From: Heterohyrax brucei
Lineage: Eukaryota > Chordata > Mammalia > Hyracoidea > Procaviidae
Length of the DNA stretch: 64,000 nt
Direction of reading: 5' to 3'
Assembly (NCBI GenBank): GCA_028571685.1
Contig: CM053143.1
Span: 151,770,329 to 151,834,328 of the forward strand
Shown here in pieces: positions 43,131-55,442 of this stretch. Every line of letters begins with the position of its first letter. Position 1 is the stretch's first letter. The notes under the pieces were generated by a model that was given only the letters and a program-made list of their open reading frames with translations, was not told the origin of the DNA and ran no database searches. The position numbers and the translations under genes are program-made.

Positions 43131-43290
43131 GTAATTATTTCTATGCCATTTAAACAGAATTATTTTAAATGCTCTTTTGCATTGCTCATTGCAAGGGCAC
43201 AGAATTATTTTTGTATACTGATTTGTCTTGTATCCTGCAAATTGGTTCAACTTGGTCATCATGTTGTATTTTATTTACTTGTGTTTAAAC

Positions 43291-44175
43291 TAGAAAACAG
43301 CTTCCAAGAAGAGTTTAGTAGTGTTGCATGCTTCTAGAAACTCAACTTATCATTTTGGAATACTTGAATAAAGGATGCAGAAGAAATGATTTCTAGTTAA
43401 TAAACCATTTTGTTAATGACTATGGTTTGTACACAAAACTTCAATTTTAAATTCAGCACTGTTTTTTTAGAAAAGAATTCACTGGTTTTTGCAACTAATT
43501 GAAAGCAAGACAGTCTAGAGAATAATACTAAAAAATGAAATACAAATTGGATGATTTTGTCTCAATTTTAAACGAAGTCAACAATTTTGCACTTAACTGC
43601 CACATTTGCCTGTGAAATAAGCAATTTATGGCTTGGTTTATTAGAAACCTTCTAGATATTTCATAACTTGTTTGTCTATGATTCCAGACAGACAGCTATA
43701 TCTAGAATTACTATCGCCCCTGTCTAAATGTCAGAGTTTATATCAAGAACAGTGTTTTACAGTTTCTTTAACTTGTTAAATTAAGCAAGATACTATTTTC
43801 AAAGAAAAAAGTCCAGTTTAGATTGGTGCCTTTTTAAAACATGAAGTTTTATTTACATGGAGGATACTTATAAAAAAAGATGTTTTTGATACAAGTTAAC
43901 TATCTGAATTTGTACTCAGAGTAAAGCACAGTACTCTGTCAAACCAAGCAGTGTTGTCCTTGAAGGCTCTTAAAATCATTTAAACATTCTTTGCAACATT
44001 ATATATATACCTTCACATGTAAAGCCATTATACTAACAGCACTAACTACTGATCATTTATAAAAGTATTTACACACTATATTGGTACATTATTACATATA
44101 GGAATCATTTGTTTCTTTTGACTGGCACTTAGTGGACCCCCTTTTAAAATCAGGAGTACAAACAACGCTGTATTT
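43291..44175. other. unassigned AT-rich interval
   Basis: No repeat family or coding segment that I can support. Confidence 0.5.
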
Positions 44176-44189
44176 GCTTATCCATTAAT

Positions 44190-44532
44190 TAGAAACCCTG
44201 TTGGCATAGTGGTTAAGAGCTACAATAGCTACCCAAAAAGATAAGCAGTTCAAATCCACCAGGCACTCCTTGGAAACTCTGTGAGGCAGTTCTACTCCAT
44301 CCTGTAGGGTCGCTATGAGTAGGAATCTACTTGATGGCCGTGGATAATGAGTTATCTGTTAATTGAAGCCCTGGTCATGCAGTGGTTAAGAGTTTGGCTT
44401 CTAACCAAAAAGATTGGCAGTGTGAATCCACTAGCTGCTCCTTGGAAAAATCTATAGGACAGTTCTACTGTGTCCTATGAGGTTGCTTTGCATTGAAATC
44501 AACTCAGTGGCAATGGATTTTGTTTAGTTTGA
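44190..44532 (+). mobile_element. tandem AfroSINE pair with three TSD copies
   Basis: Two sense AfroSINEs: 44191-44350 (GAAACCCTGTTGGCATAGTGG to TATGAGTAGGAATCTAC) and 44367-44532 (GAAGCCCTGGTCATGCAGTGG to GAAATCAACTCAGTGG). The target TTATCCATTAATT(G)A appears three times: 44178-44191, 44352-44366 (one C/G change, TTATCTGTTAATTGA) and 44538-44551. Confidence 0.92.
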
Positions 44533-44830
44533 GCTTTTATCCATTAATTGAACTTTTTAAACTTACTTTACCACAGAAGAATCACTACTAAACTTTGGAA
44601 CCTAGAAGTTCTAATTGCTAACCTTTGTGGTAACAGTTGTTTTTTTGGGGAGTGGATGAGGACAGAAATTTGAATATTATTATTGCTGTTGATGCTATTG
44701 TTTTTGGCAATAACAATGGCTACCTTTACCACTCTTCGTTTCATTTCTACTAGTAGGGTAAATATAATAATCATAATATTTAAGATGACTTCAAGCTTGT
44801 AATCTTTGAGACTTTCATTTGTCTTAATTT

Positions 44831-44847
44831 GTGTGTGTGTGTGTGTG
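44831..44847. repeat. (GT)8 microsatellite
   Basis: Short GT repeat just left of the old antisense L1. Confidence 0.9.
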
Positions 44848-46377
44848 CTTTAAGTGAAAGCTTACAGCTCAAATTAGTTCCTCATACAAAAATTTATACA
44901 TACATTATCATGTGACCCTAGTTGCTATCCTTACAATATGACAGCTGACTCCACCTTTCTACCCTGAATTTCCTGTGTGCATCCAACCAGCTGCTGTTCC
45001 CCTCTGCCATCTCATCTTAACCTCTGGACAGAAGCTTCCCATTTAGTCTCATATATCTACTTGAACTAAAAAGTATACTCTATATCACTATCTTTTTATG
45101 TCTTATAGTGCAATCTAATCTTTGAAGAGTTGATTTGGGGAATGGTTTTAGTTCTGGGCTAACAGAGTCTGGGGGCCATGTCTTCTGGAGTTCCTCTAGT
45201 CTATTAGACAATTAAGTTTGGTCTTCCTATTAGAATTTGAGTTCTGTACCTGATTTTATTCCTGCTCCATCAGGGACTCCCTGTTGTGTTCCCTGTCAGA
45301 GCAATCATTTGTGGTATCCAGGCTCTATCTATCTAGTTCTTCTTGTTTCAAGCTGATAGAGTCTTTGCTTTATGTGCCATTTCTCTTAGGCCTATATTTT
45401 GGTTTTTTTTATTGTGATTGAATGAAAATGTACATTCTCATATAAATTCACATGCTCACCTATATGCAGCTCCCACTGCTCTCCCTACCTGGTGACAGCA
45501 CACCTCTCTTCTCTGCTGCACACATGTCCTATCCTCCCAACAGTCTCCTATGCCCTCCTCTCCACCCACTCCCCTTCCTCCAGCAAGTGGTCAGCAGGAT
45601 GACATCCTACAGATGCATAGAACCATAAAATTCCCACAATATACAGTCACTCTGCATCGCCAAGTCCAATTCACTGCTGTCCAAAAAGTTGAACTTCATT
45701 GTGATTTATGGACAGGGGCAGCATTAGGGCCAGGGGCTATGCTCCCAGGGGAACTCTGAAGCACCTGGACCATCAGTTGCGGTCTTTTATTGGAGATCTC
45801 AAGGTACACCCCTACTTATTTTCTTGTTGCCAGTGAGACTCCACTTTGTGAGCTCCACCATGGCTATCGCTGGTGGTGGCTGGGCGACATCTGGTTCTTC
45901 TGGTCACGAGTCAATGTAGAGACCCACTCACGTGGGTCTCTCTGTCTTCTGGGTTCTCCTTTCCCCATATTGTTCTTGTCTTCAGTGATCATCCATTCCT
46001 GTTGAGCTGGGACCATTTGCTGTACCCTCAGATGGCAGCTTGGCAGCTTTTAAGACTTCAGACACCACTCACTGATGAGGGGTGCAGAGAGTCCCCGTTA
46101 GCAAAACACTTGCTGTGCCAACTGGCCTTGATTTCAAGTGAGAATGTAGTCCCTGGCCCCCCACTCCAGCTACTCTGCCCTTGCAATATTGGGTTAAGAT
46201 GGGAGGAGTATTCAAATTGTGTTGAAATCCAGTTATTATTGATCTTCTTTCTAACGTGTGTTGTCACGAATTTCACCCAACCAAATTTCTGTTAACTGTC
46301 TAATCTAAAACCTCCCCCCACCTTGCAGCCATCAAAGAGACTTTTCTTCTATGCATGACTCTGTTTTTAAGTTCTTA

Positions 46378-49300
46378 TTGTAGGGGTCTCATACAGTATT
46401 TGTCCTTTTGCTGACTGTTTTCACTCAGCATAATGTCCTCCAGTTGAAACCACATTAAGAGATGTTTCCTGCAAGCATCGTTGTTCTTTATCACTGCATA
46501 GTGTTCCATTGAGTATATATACCGTAGTTTACCTATCCATTCCTCTGTTGTTGGACATCTGAGTTGATTCCATCTTTTTGCTGTGGTGAACATTCATGTG
46601 CATGTATCAGTTGATGTGAATGGCATGATTCTGTAGGATATACTCCAAGCAGTGGAATTACTGAGTCAAATGGTATATCTAGAACCATTTGTTTAAGGGA
46701 GCACTTAATTGCATTCCAAAGAGGTTGCACCATTTTGCAATCCCACCAACAATGTAGGAGAGTTTCAGTCTCCCAACAGCCTCTCCAGCATTTGTTGTTT
46801 TGTGTTTTTCGGATCATGGTAAACCTTGTTGGGGTGAGATGGTACCTCATTGTTGTTTTGATTTAAATCTCTTTAACAGCTAATGATCGTGAGCATGTCC
46901 ACATGTGTTTTTTGGCTTCCTGGATCTCCTCTAGAGAAGTGTCTATCTCCTTTGCCCATTGCTTAATTGGATGATTTAACTTTTTCTTATTGATATTTTG
47001 TAATACCTTTTAGATTATGGAGATCAGGTGTTGGTCTGACATAGAGTTGCCAAATATTTTTTCCCATTCTGTAAGTGGCCTTTTAATTCTATTAATAAAG
47101 TCTTCGGATGAGCAAAAGTGATTGATTCTTAGTAGTTCCCATTTATTTATTTTCTTTTCTGATTATTTTGGTTTGACAGATTTTGAAGTCTATCTGCGTT
47201 GTGCATTAAACCTTCCATTGTTGTTCCTACTTTCGCTTGGATGAACTTTATTGTTTTAGATTTGATATTTAGGTCTTTTATCCAACTTGAGTTGGTTTTT
47301 GTGTAAGCTGTAAGATATGGGTCTTGTTTTAATTTAGTGCAGATGGATAACTAATTTTGCCAGGACAGTTTGTTGAAGAGATTGTTTTTACCCCAGTTTA
47401 ATGTCTTAGGGCCTTTGTTGAATATCAACTGTTTGTAGGCAGATGATGTCATTTCTGGGTTCTCGATTCTGTTCCCCTGATCTATCTGTCTGTTTTTGTA
47501 CCAGTACCAGGTTGTTTTGACTACTGTGGCAGTGTAATAGGTTCTAAGGTAGGTAATGAGAGGGCTCCCAGTGTGCTCTTCTTCTTTAGTAATGCTTTAG
47601 TTATCTGGGGCTTCCTCCCTCTCCAGACAAAGTTGGTAATTTGTTCCTCCATCTCACTGAAAAATGTCACTGGAACATGTACTGAGATTGCATTATATAA
47701 GTAGATTGCTTTTTGTAAAATAGACATTTTCACAATGTTAAGTCTTCCTATCCATGAGCAGAGTAGGTTTCTCCATTTATGTAAGTCTCTCTTAGTTTTT
47801 TGTAGTAAGGGCTTCTAGTTCTCTTTGTAAAGTTCAGTTATTTCTCTGGTTAAATTTATTCCTAGGTACTTTATCTTCTTAGGGGCTATGGTAAATGGTA
47901 TTGACTTGGTGATTTCTCATTGTTGGTATAAAGGAATCCTGCTAATTTACTTATGTTTATCTTGCATCCCAAGACACTGACAAACTCTTCTATCAGTTTG
48001 AATATTTTCCCTATGGATCCTTTGGGATTCTCTGCATATACAATCATATCATCAGCAAATAAAGAGATTTTTAGTTCTTCTTTGCCAGTGCAGATGCCCT
48101 TTATTTCTTGATCTTGTCTAGTTGCTCTGGCTAGAACTTTTAGTACAATGTTGAATGAGAGAGATGAGAGTGGGCATCCTTGTCTAGTTTCTGTTCTCAA
48201 GGGAGACTATTTCAGTCTCTCTCCATTCAGGATGACGTAGGCAGTTGGCTTTGTATAAATGGCCCTTATTGCATTGAGGAATTGGCCATCTATCCCTACT
48301 TTGCTAAGAGTTTTTAGCATGAATGGGTGTTGGACTTTATCAAATGCCTTTTCTGCATCAATAGACAAGATCAAGTGATTCTTGTCTTTTGTGATATTTA
48401 TGTGGTTGATCACATTAATTGTTTATCTGATGTTCAACCAGCTTTACATCCCTGGTTTGAATCCAACTTGGTCATGATGGATTATTTTTTGGATATGCTG
48501 TTGTATTCTATTGGCAAGAATTTTGTTGAAGACTTTTGCATCTAGATTCGTGAGTGGTATTGGTCTGTAGTTCCCCTTTTTGTTTGGGTTTTCCCTGGCT
48601 TTGCTATCAGGATTATGCTGGCTTCATAGAATGAGTTTGGAAGTATTCCATCCCTTTCTATACTGTGAAACAGTCTTAGTAATATTGGAGATAACTCTTC
48701 TCTAAAAGCTTGGTAGAATTCTGCAGTGAAACCATCTGGGCCTGGGCTTTTTTTTGGTTGGCAGTTTTTTTGATGACTTTTTCAATCTCTTCTTTTGTGG
48801 TGGGTTTATTAAGTTGTTCTGCTTCACCTTGTAATAATTTTGGTAGGTGATATGAAGCAAGGAATTTCTCCATTTCCTCTAGGTTTTCAAATTTGTTAGA
48901 ATACAGTCTTTCATAGTATTCAGCTATGATAGTTTTGATTTCTGTTGGATCTGTGGTGACAACTCACCTCTTGTTTCTTATTTGGGTTGTTTCCTTTTGT
49001 TTTTCTTTAGTAAGTTTAGCCAATGATTTGTCAATTTGGTTGATCTTTTCAAAAAACAGCGTTGGGTCTTTTCAATTTTTTCAATTGTTCTTCTATTCTC
49101 TAACTTGTTTAGTTCTGCTCTAATCCTTAGGATGTGTTTTCTTCTGGTGACTGAGGGGTTCCTCAGTTGTTCTCTCTCTACTTGTTCAAGCTGTAGGGTC
49201 AGTTCCTTGATTTGGTTTCTTTCTTCCTTCCAGATGTGTGCATTTATGGAGATAAACTGACCTCGGAGCACTGCTTTGGCTGTATCCCATAGGTTCTGGT

Positions 49301-50146
49301 AGGAAGTGTTTTCATTCTCGTTGGAATCCATAAATTTCTTTATTTCACCCTTGATTTCTTGTATAATTCATGATTTTTTGAACAACGTGTTGTTCAGTTT
49401 CCATGGGTTCCACTTTCTATCTATGTTTTTTCTGTTACTGATTTCGACTTTTATGGCTTTATGATCTGAGAAGATGCTTTGCATTAGTTCAGCGGTATGG
49501 ATTTTGTTGAGACCTGCTTTATGTCCTAAAACATGGACTATTCTGGAGAATGTTCCATGTGCACTGGAGAAGAAGGTGTAGTTGTCCAATGATGGATAGA
49601 AAGTTGTGTATATGTCAATGAGCTCTAGTTGGTTAATTGTGACAATAAGGTCTTCCGTGTCTTTATTCAGCTTTTTTCTAGGCCATCTGTCCGATATTGA
49701 GAGTGGAGTGTTGAAGTCTCCTACTATTATTGTAGAGTGATCTATCTCCTTTTTGAGTGTAGTCAGTGTTTCTTTGACATATTTAGGTGTTCTAATATTA
49801 GGTGCATAAATATTTAATATTGTTAAGTCCTGCTTGTGTATTGAATCTTTCAGCAATTAATAGTGACCATCCTTGTCCACTATGGTGAGTTTTACATTAA
49901 AATCAATTTCATCTGAGATTAGAATTGCCACACCTGCTCTTCTTTGTTCATTGTTAGGTTGACATATATTCTTCCATCCCTTAATTTTCAGTTTGTTCCT
50001 ATCAAGTCTAAGGTGAGTTTCTTGTAGGCAACATGTAGATGAGTCATGTCTTTTGATCCAAGATATCACTTGATGTCTCTTTACTGAAACATCAGTCCAT
50101 TCACATTCAATGTAATTATTGATAGGTATCTGTTCAGTGCTGCCAT
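46378..50146 (-). pseudogene. L1 ORF2p, broken
   Basis: Start at 50146 with MAALNRYLSIITLNVNGL, then a one-base deletion near 50088. The endonuclease keeps GDFNTPLS and SDHKAI (49368-49856), but an active-site IDHI-type aspartate reads as V (RIVHVLGHKAG). RT shows [10 protein letters not shown] and the intact FADD (LFADDMIVY, 47886-48200). The Cys-rich motif CWRGCWETETLLHCWWDC is at 46733-46801. At least six frameshifts or stops. Confidence 0.93.
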
Positions 50147-50564
50147 TGTGATATGTTTATTTTTGTGTTGGTTTTCTCTGTTCTTATTAATCTGTTCTGC
50201 AACTTTCTTCTTTTTGAGCTGATTTTTCACTTTTTTCAGGGTTGGTTTTGTGGTTGTTGAGACTCCTGTATTACATTTCTTGATACAGTATTTTGCTTTT
50301 TTATTGTGCTTTGCAGCTGCCCCTATGATCCCGCTTACTAAACTATACATAAACCCAATCTGGATTGCTACCAGTCTTGTCAACTTCCTCTCCATCTGGA
50401 AGGGCTCTAACAACTGTAGTATATCCCTCTTTTTAATATGATAATATCATAGTTTACGTGATAGGGTCGCTAGATCGTTTCTTTCACTATTATAGCTTTG
50501 ATTGTGTTTGGAGCCTTCCCTAACTGAGTAGGATTCTGGATAACGTGTTCTTCTAAAATATAAA

Positions 50565-51545
50565 GTTAGTGGTTTTGTTCTTCCAAGCCAAGAAATTCTT
50601 TCAGTATTTGTTGTAGCTTTGGTTTGGTTTTTACAAAGTCTCTGAGTTTCTGTTTATCTGTGAATGTCTTAAATTCATCTTCATATTTGAAGCATAGTTT
50701 TCCAGGATTTATAACTCTTCACTGGACATTCTTTTTCTTCAAGGCTTTGAATATGTCTTGCCACTATCTCTGTGCCAGCATCGTTTCTGCTGAGAAATCT
50801 AATGAAAGCCTACAGGGTTTCCCTCTGAATGTCAGCTTTGTTTTGAGTCTTGCTGCCTTCAAGAGTTTCTGCTTATGTTTCATTTTGTTAAGCTTGATTA
50901 TAATATGTCTTTGAGTCTTTCTATTGAGATCTACATTGAGTGGTGTTTGATATTTATCTTGGATATCTATATTTTCTTCTTTCATAATTTCTGGGAAGTT
51001 TCTGTCAGCAGCTCAGCCACAATACTCTCTGAGTTTTCAGCTGTCTCACCCTGTTCAGAAACTCCAATTAATGGTAGATTGTTCTTCTTAATAAGAGTCC
51101 CACATGCTTCTTCATTTTTCTTCTTTCTTTTTTCTGATTTCTCCTCATAGATGCCAGAGTCAATAGCAGTGTCTTCCAGATCAGAAATTCTCTTTTCCAT
51201 TTGTTCCATTCTGTTTTCTTGGCTTTGGACTAAAGTTTCTATGTCTTTGATTTTGTTCTTGATCTATTGGATTTCCGAGTACTGATGTTCCATCAGATCA
51301 AACAGCTTCCTTAATTTTTCGTTTTTCTCTGCTGCATTTGTGTAAGGTCTAGGAGGGCTGTATATATAATCCTTCTGTATTCACCTTCTGATAGTGTCAG
51401 AAAAGCTTCTTCATTTGGGAATTTCTTCTGGGGGCTTTCTGATGCCATGGGTGATTTCTGGTTTACTGTCTTCACCAACATTTGTTGCTTTTGGGGCTCC
51501 ATGTGGTTCAATAGAGGCTGGGAGAGATGCCGTGGAGATGGCACA
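50565..51545 (-). pseudogene. L1 ORF1p, broken
   Basis: Begins at the frame starting 51544 (MPSPRHLSQPLLNHMEPQ), then a Lys/Glu-rich stretch with coiled-coil character (MEQMEKRISDLEDTAI at 51209; RRM-like KSEKRKKKNEEACGTLIKK near 51120), and a C-terminal domain (FKTFTDKQKLRDFVKTKP near 50630-50690). These lie in different frames with stops between, so no intact RNA-binding ORF1p. The end is inferred from the last recognisable CTD sequence. Confidence 0.8.
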
Positions 51546-51549
51546 GTTG

Positions 51550-52580
51550 TTTCTCTGCCAAGCCTAGTGCCATTTCTCTAGGCTGTCTTAAAATGAGACA
51601 TAAAAAGTATTTGAAAACTTCCAAAGTCAGTTAAGCTTTCAGGTGTACACATCCCTCTTCCCAGCTGGCAAAGTAAGCACCTCTGTATTGAACCCCAGAT
51701 GTTATTAACTAGCTCAAAATACAGAAAGTCTACTGGCCTGGTGGTTTCTACTGTTGGGCCCTAGCTATAGGTGATAATGTGTAGAATTCTGCTTTTCTGC
51801 TGGAAAAGCAGTCTTTTCTGGGTAGGCACTGCCTCCCAGCCCAGGAATTAGGTCCAGCTGAGGCTTCCATATGGATGACTCCACCTCCTAGCGAAACAAA
51901 ATGGCATCCCACACAAGCTTGCCAGCTGGCTGGCATAAAGCTCCTGACAGAAAGAGAGGCCAAGAGTGCCAAAATGCCCAGAGTCCACAGCCTCCGCCAC
52001 TGGGCCCCAACCCCAGGTGACACTGTGCAAAACACCGCCTCCCTGCTGGAAAAGCACTCTCTCCCCAGCATGTGCCACCACCCAACCTAGGAACCAAGTC
52101 TGACTGGGGCCTCTGCCTAGGCTTCTCCATCTCCCAGTGGATGAAGATGGTGTCCTGCACAAGCACATCTGTATGACTACCACATGGAGGAGGCAGAAAG
52201 ATAGGCCAGGGTAGCCGAGGTGTATAGAGTCCAAAGCCAGGCTCCCAGAACTTGGTAATTATGCTTGCTGGTCCCACCAGGAGTGTGTCCAAGACCAGCA
52301 GCTAGTCAAGTCCCAGCTCTGCCCACCCGCCAAGACAGAGGGTAAAAACATCAAATTGGTGAGTTACCTTTGGTCTGTGCAAGCCTCTGCTCACTGACAG
52401 TGGAGTCAATGAAAGAGAGGAGGTTTTGCATTCAGTGGTATGAAGTCCAAATTAATAGCTGCATTGCAGGGCTCACAAGTTGTTCAGAAGGCTTCCTTTA
52501 ATTATCATTTCAGGTTCTTGGTTTCCAGAGGGATTTAGGGAGACATGTGTTTATTCCACCATCTTGACTCCGCCCCCCCC
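51550..52580 (-). promoter_or_regulatory. L1 5'UTR / internal promoter region
   Basis: GC-rich non-coding leader of the full-length L1; start at the G-run, 52580. CAAGATGGTGGAATAAACA near 52545-52566 sits where L1 promoters have a YY1-like AAGATGG site. It contains two 246-bp tandem units. Minus-strand open frames here (51748-52292) reflect GC content, not coding. Confidence 0.75.
51755..52246 (-). repeat. two 246-bp tandem monomer-like units in the L1 5'UTR
   Basis: Unit 1 about 51755-52000, unit 2 about 52001-52246. The same blocks recur at a fixed 246-base offset: TGGGCCC (51755/52001), CTGCTGGAAAAGCA (both units), CACAAG (51912/52158). Identity is moderate. This resembles the monomeric promoters of rodent L1s; whether it is typical of afrotherian L1 is unknown to me. 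Confidence 0.7.
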
Positions 52581-53939
52581 ATATTTTCATGTTTTTGGTA
52601 CTCTTTATTCTCCTTTGCTCCAGGTGGATCAAGACCAACTGATGCTACTTAGATGGCTGCTTGCTAGTTTTTAAGACCCCAGACACCACTCACCAAAGTG
52701 GGATGCAGAACATTCTCTTTATAAACTTTATTATGCCAGTTGAACTAGATGTTCCCTGAAACCATGGTCCCCAGAACCCTAGCCCTGTTTCTCTGCCCCT
52801 TGAAGTATTTGGCTAAATTCAGGAAACTTCTTAGCTTTTGATTTTGTCCAGTTGTGCTGACTTCACGAGTACTGTGTGTTATCTTTCCCTTCACCCAGAA
52901 TAATTCTTGTCTGCTATCTAGTTAGTGAATACCCTCCTCCCTCCCTCTCTGGTTCCCTCCCACATTAACCATTAAATGTTTTATTCTGTGTTTGAGCCTT
53001 TTCTTGAGTTCTTCTAATAGTGACCATATACAATATTTGTCCTTTTGCAACTGACTCATTTCACCCAGCATAGTTATTTCCAGATTCATCCTTGTTACGT
53101 TTCGAGGATTCATCATCATTCTTTACCATTGTGTAGTAGTCCATTGTATGAATATGCTATAATTTGTTTATCCACTCATCCTTTGATAGGCACTTAGGTT
53201 GTTTCCAACTTTCTGCATTGTGAAAAGTGCTGCAATGAATATCAGTGTGCATATCTATATTTGCATGATGACATTTATTTTGCTAGGATATATTCCAAAG
53301 AGTAGGATTACTGGATCACAAGGTAATTCTATTTAATTTTTTACAAAAGTGACAAGTTGATTTCCAAAGTGGCTGTATCATTTTACATTCCAACCAGCAG
53401 TGTATAAATGTTCCAGTCTCTCTACAACCTCTTCAATAGTTATTATTTTGTGTGGTTTGGATTAATGCTAGTCTTTGTTGGAGTAAGATGGTGTCTAGTT
53501 GTAGGTTTGATTTCTGTTTCTCTAAGAACTAATGATTGTATCTTCTCATGTATCAGTTAGCTGCCTAAATGTCTTCTTTGGTGAAGTGCCTGTTCATATC
53601 CTTTGCTCATTTTTAACTCAGTTATTTTTATTGCTGAGATTTTGCAATATCGTATAAATTTTAGACATTAGCCCTGACCCAATATGTTACAGACAATTTT
53701 TTTCCCTCGTCTGTAAGTTGTCTTTTCACTATTTTGGTGAAGTTTTTAGATGAGTGTAAGTGGTTGATTTTCAGAACCTCCTAGTCATTTATTTTCTTTT
53801 CTGGTGTTTGTGCATTGTCAACTAATGTTTTGTATTTATTTGGTCCAGTCTTAGTCACCTCAAAGCTGGGGCTTTCTAGACCGTCATCTACCAATGTCTA
53901 ATTAGAGATTCATCAAAAGAGTGTTTGCTTACTTCACAC

Positions 53940-54400
53940 TACATATGAAAACAAATTAAAAATGTATTTAAGACCTAAGGAAACCCTGGTGGTGTAGTGG
54001 ATTATGTGCTATGTCTGTTAACCCAAACTTTGGCAGTTCAGATCTGCCAGGCACTACTTGAAAACTCTGACCCCTAGGGTCGCTATGAGCTGAACACAAC
54101 TCAATGGCAGTGTTTCTATTATTATTATTATTTAAGTCCTTAGCATGGGAACCAAAACCATGAATATCTTAGAAGAAAACATGATCTAGTTTTTTTTAAA
54201 CAATAGATTCTTAGGTACGACACCAAAAGCATAAGCAGTAACAGACAAATGATATATCATAACAATTAAAAATTTTTGATCATCAAAGGGCAAAATAGTC
54301 AACCCACAGAGTAGGAGAAAACTTTTGGGAATCATGTATCTGATAAGGGTTTGATATCAAGAATGTGTAAAGAAATTCAAGTAATACCTTCAGGCTGGTG
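53940..54400 (+). mobile_element. L1 ORF2 C-terminal fragment
   Basis: Sense L1 ORF2: AAATTAAAAATGTATTTAAG, ACCATGAATATCTTAGAAG, TAGATTCTTAGGTACGACAC, CAAAGGGCAAAATAGTCAAC and ATCTGATAAGGGTTTGATAT. Stops throughout. An AfroSINE interrupts it. Confidence 0.75.
53979..54116 (+). mobile_element. AfroSINE, sense, short internal deletion
   Basis: GGAAACCCTGGTGGTGTAGTGG, TGGCAGTTCAGATCTGCCAG, then a shortened middle and CGCTATGAGCTGAACACAAC. Confidence 0.9.
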
Positions 54401-54427
54401 ATGTTGTTCGTGTGGTAGCTGGGTCTA

Positions 54428-54936
54428 TGTTACGGATTGAATTGTGTCCCCCCAAAATGTATGTCAACTTGGTTATGTCTTAATTCCCAATATTATATGG
54501 TTGCTCACCATTTTGTGATTTGATGTGATTATCATAATTTCTAACCTCTGTGATATTAATGAGGCAGGATTATAGGCAGTTATGTTAATGAGGCAGGACT
54601 CAGTCTATAGGATTAGGTTACATCTTGAGTTAATTTCTTTTAAGATGTAAAAGAGAGAATCTAGCAGAGAGGAGAGGAACCACAAGCCACCAAGAAAGAA
54701 GTACTAGGAGTGAAGTGTAGCCTTTGGCCCTAGGGTCTCTGTGCCGACAGTCTCCTAGGCTAGGGAAAGACTGGTGACAAGGACATTCCCTCAGAGCTGA
54801 CAGACGGAGAAAGCCTTCCCCTGGAGCTGAGGCCCTGAGTTCAGACTTCTGGCTTCCTAGACTACAGAAGAATAAATTTGTTTGTTAAAGCTGTTCACTT
54901 GTGGTTTTTCTTTTATGGAAGCACTAGATAACCAAC
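54428..54936 (+). mobile_element. ERVL-MaLR-like solo LTR, sense
   Basis: TGTTACGGATTGAATTGTGTC at the start, GGCAGTTATGTTAATGAGGC, TCTAGCAGAGAGGAG, AGAAGAATAAATTTG (polyadenylation region) and the end GATAACCAACA. Best-preserved sense copy of the family. Non-coding. Confidence 0.92.
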
Positions 54937-55440
54937 AGAGTCTTTGACTCTGTTAGTTTAATTTTTTGTTTGTTTTCAAACATATCAGGGATTTTTAACC
55001 TGGAGCCCAATATCTTGGATGAAAATAATTAAATTTTTATTTTCCCCAATCTTCTGGATAAAACTTAGCAAGTCTTTCAATAATGAATGTAGGCAATCAA
55101 CTGCAGTAGTATTAGCAATGCCTATGACTTTTCACTAAAAGCATTGCAGATATTTTCATGTTACATTATAGTCCTCGCAAATATCTTAGAAATAACTGCT
55201 TAAGCTATTTCAAATGCATGTTATCAAAAGTCAGATCTTGCTATTTAACATGTTAACAAGAAAGCACACTTAGTACTGTATTTAAAAATATTTTGACAGG
55301 TGTATTTCACTATAATTTATTTTTAATCATACATATTTTGTTATTTTAAAAACACTGTCCTTATAAAGAATATTTAGGTTTTACCAGTGTACCAGAAAAG
55401 TTCGTGGAAGGTAGGTTAAGAACCTTATAAGTGTAGCTAA
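54937..55440. other. unassigned AT-rich interval
   Basis: No repeat family or coding segment that I can support. Confidence 0.5.
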
Positions 55441-55442
55441 AG

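Larger units (their letters stand above)
40779..43290 (-). mobile_element. older L1 (L1M-type), antisense, ORF2 end and 3'UTR
   Basis: Complement of an older mammalian L1. The 3' end is at the left (CCATCACCACAATCGATTTT, GTGCCTATTCTAGAGATTCT, TGTAGCATGTATCAGTAC), followed by ORF2 sequence (CATTTGGGTTGTTTCAATC, ATTCTATTGGCC). Interrupted by an LTR (41076-41595), a SINE tail (42100-42160) and an AfroSINE (42969-43130). No open reading frame survives. Confidence 0.85.
45402..52580 (-). mobile_element. full-length L1 (about 7.2 kb), inactive
   Basis: The complement starts at 52580 with a run of Gs, then GGCGGAGTCAAGATGGTGG, a classic L1 5' terminus, and proceeds through a roughly 1-kb 5'UTR, ORF1, an inter-ORF spacer, ORF2 with EN, RT and Cys-rich domains, a roughly 970-bp 3'UTR and poly-A (poly-T at 45402-45410). 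Stops and frameshifts in both ORFs make it non-autonomous now. Confidence 0.95.
44850..53860 (-). mobile_element. old L1, antisense, split by a full-length L1
   Basis: 3'UTR pieces at 44850-45400 (AAGTGAAAGCTTACAGCTC, TGGGGAATGGTTTTAGTTC, ATCAGGGACTCCCTGTTG) continue at 52581-53860 (TACTCTTTATTCTCCTTTGC, TAGTTTTTAAGACCCCAG, then ORF2 end TTTATCCACTCATCC, TTGGTTCCAAC-type sequence). The intervening 7.2 kb is the younger L1. The shared TATATTTT / CATATTTT junction fits its TSD. Confidence 0.85.

Noticed and set aside
51748-52292. Overlapping minus-strand frames of 107, 128 and 134 codons
   Set aside because: They lie in the GC-rich L1 5'UTR on all three frames and track its tandem units; this is composition, not coding.
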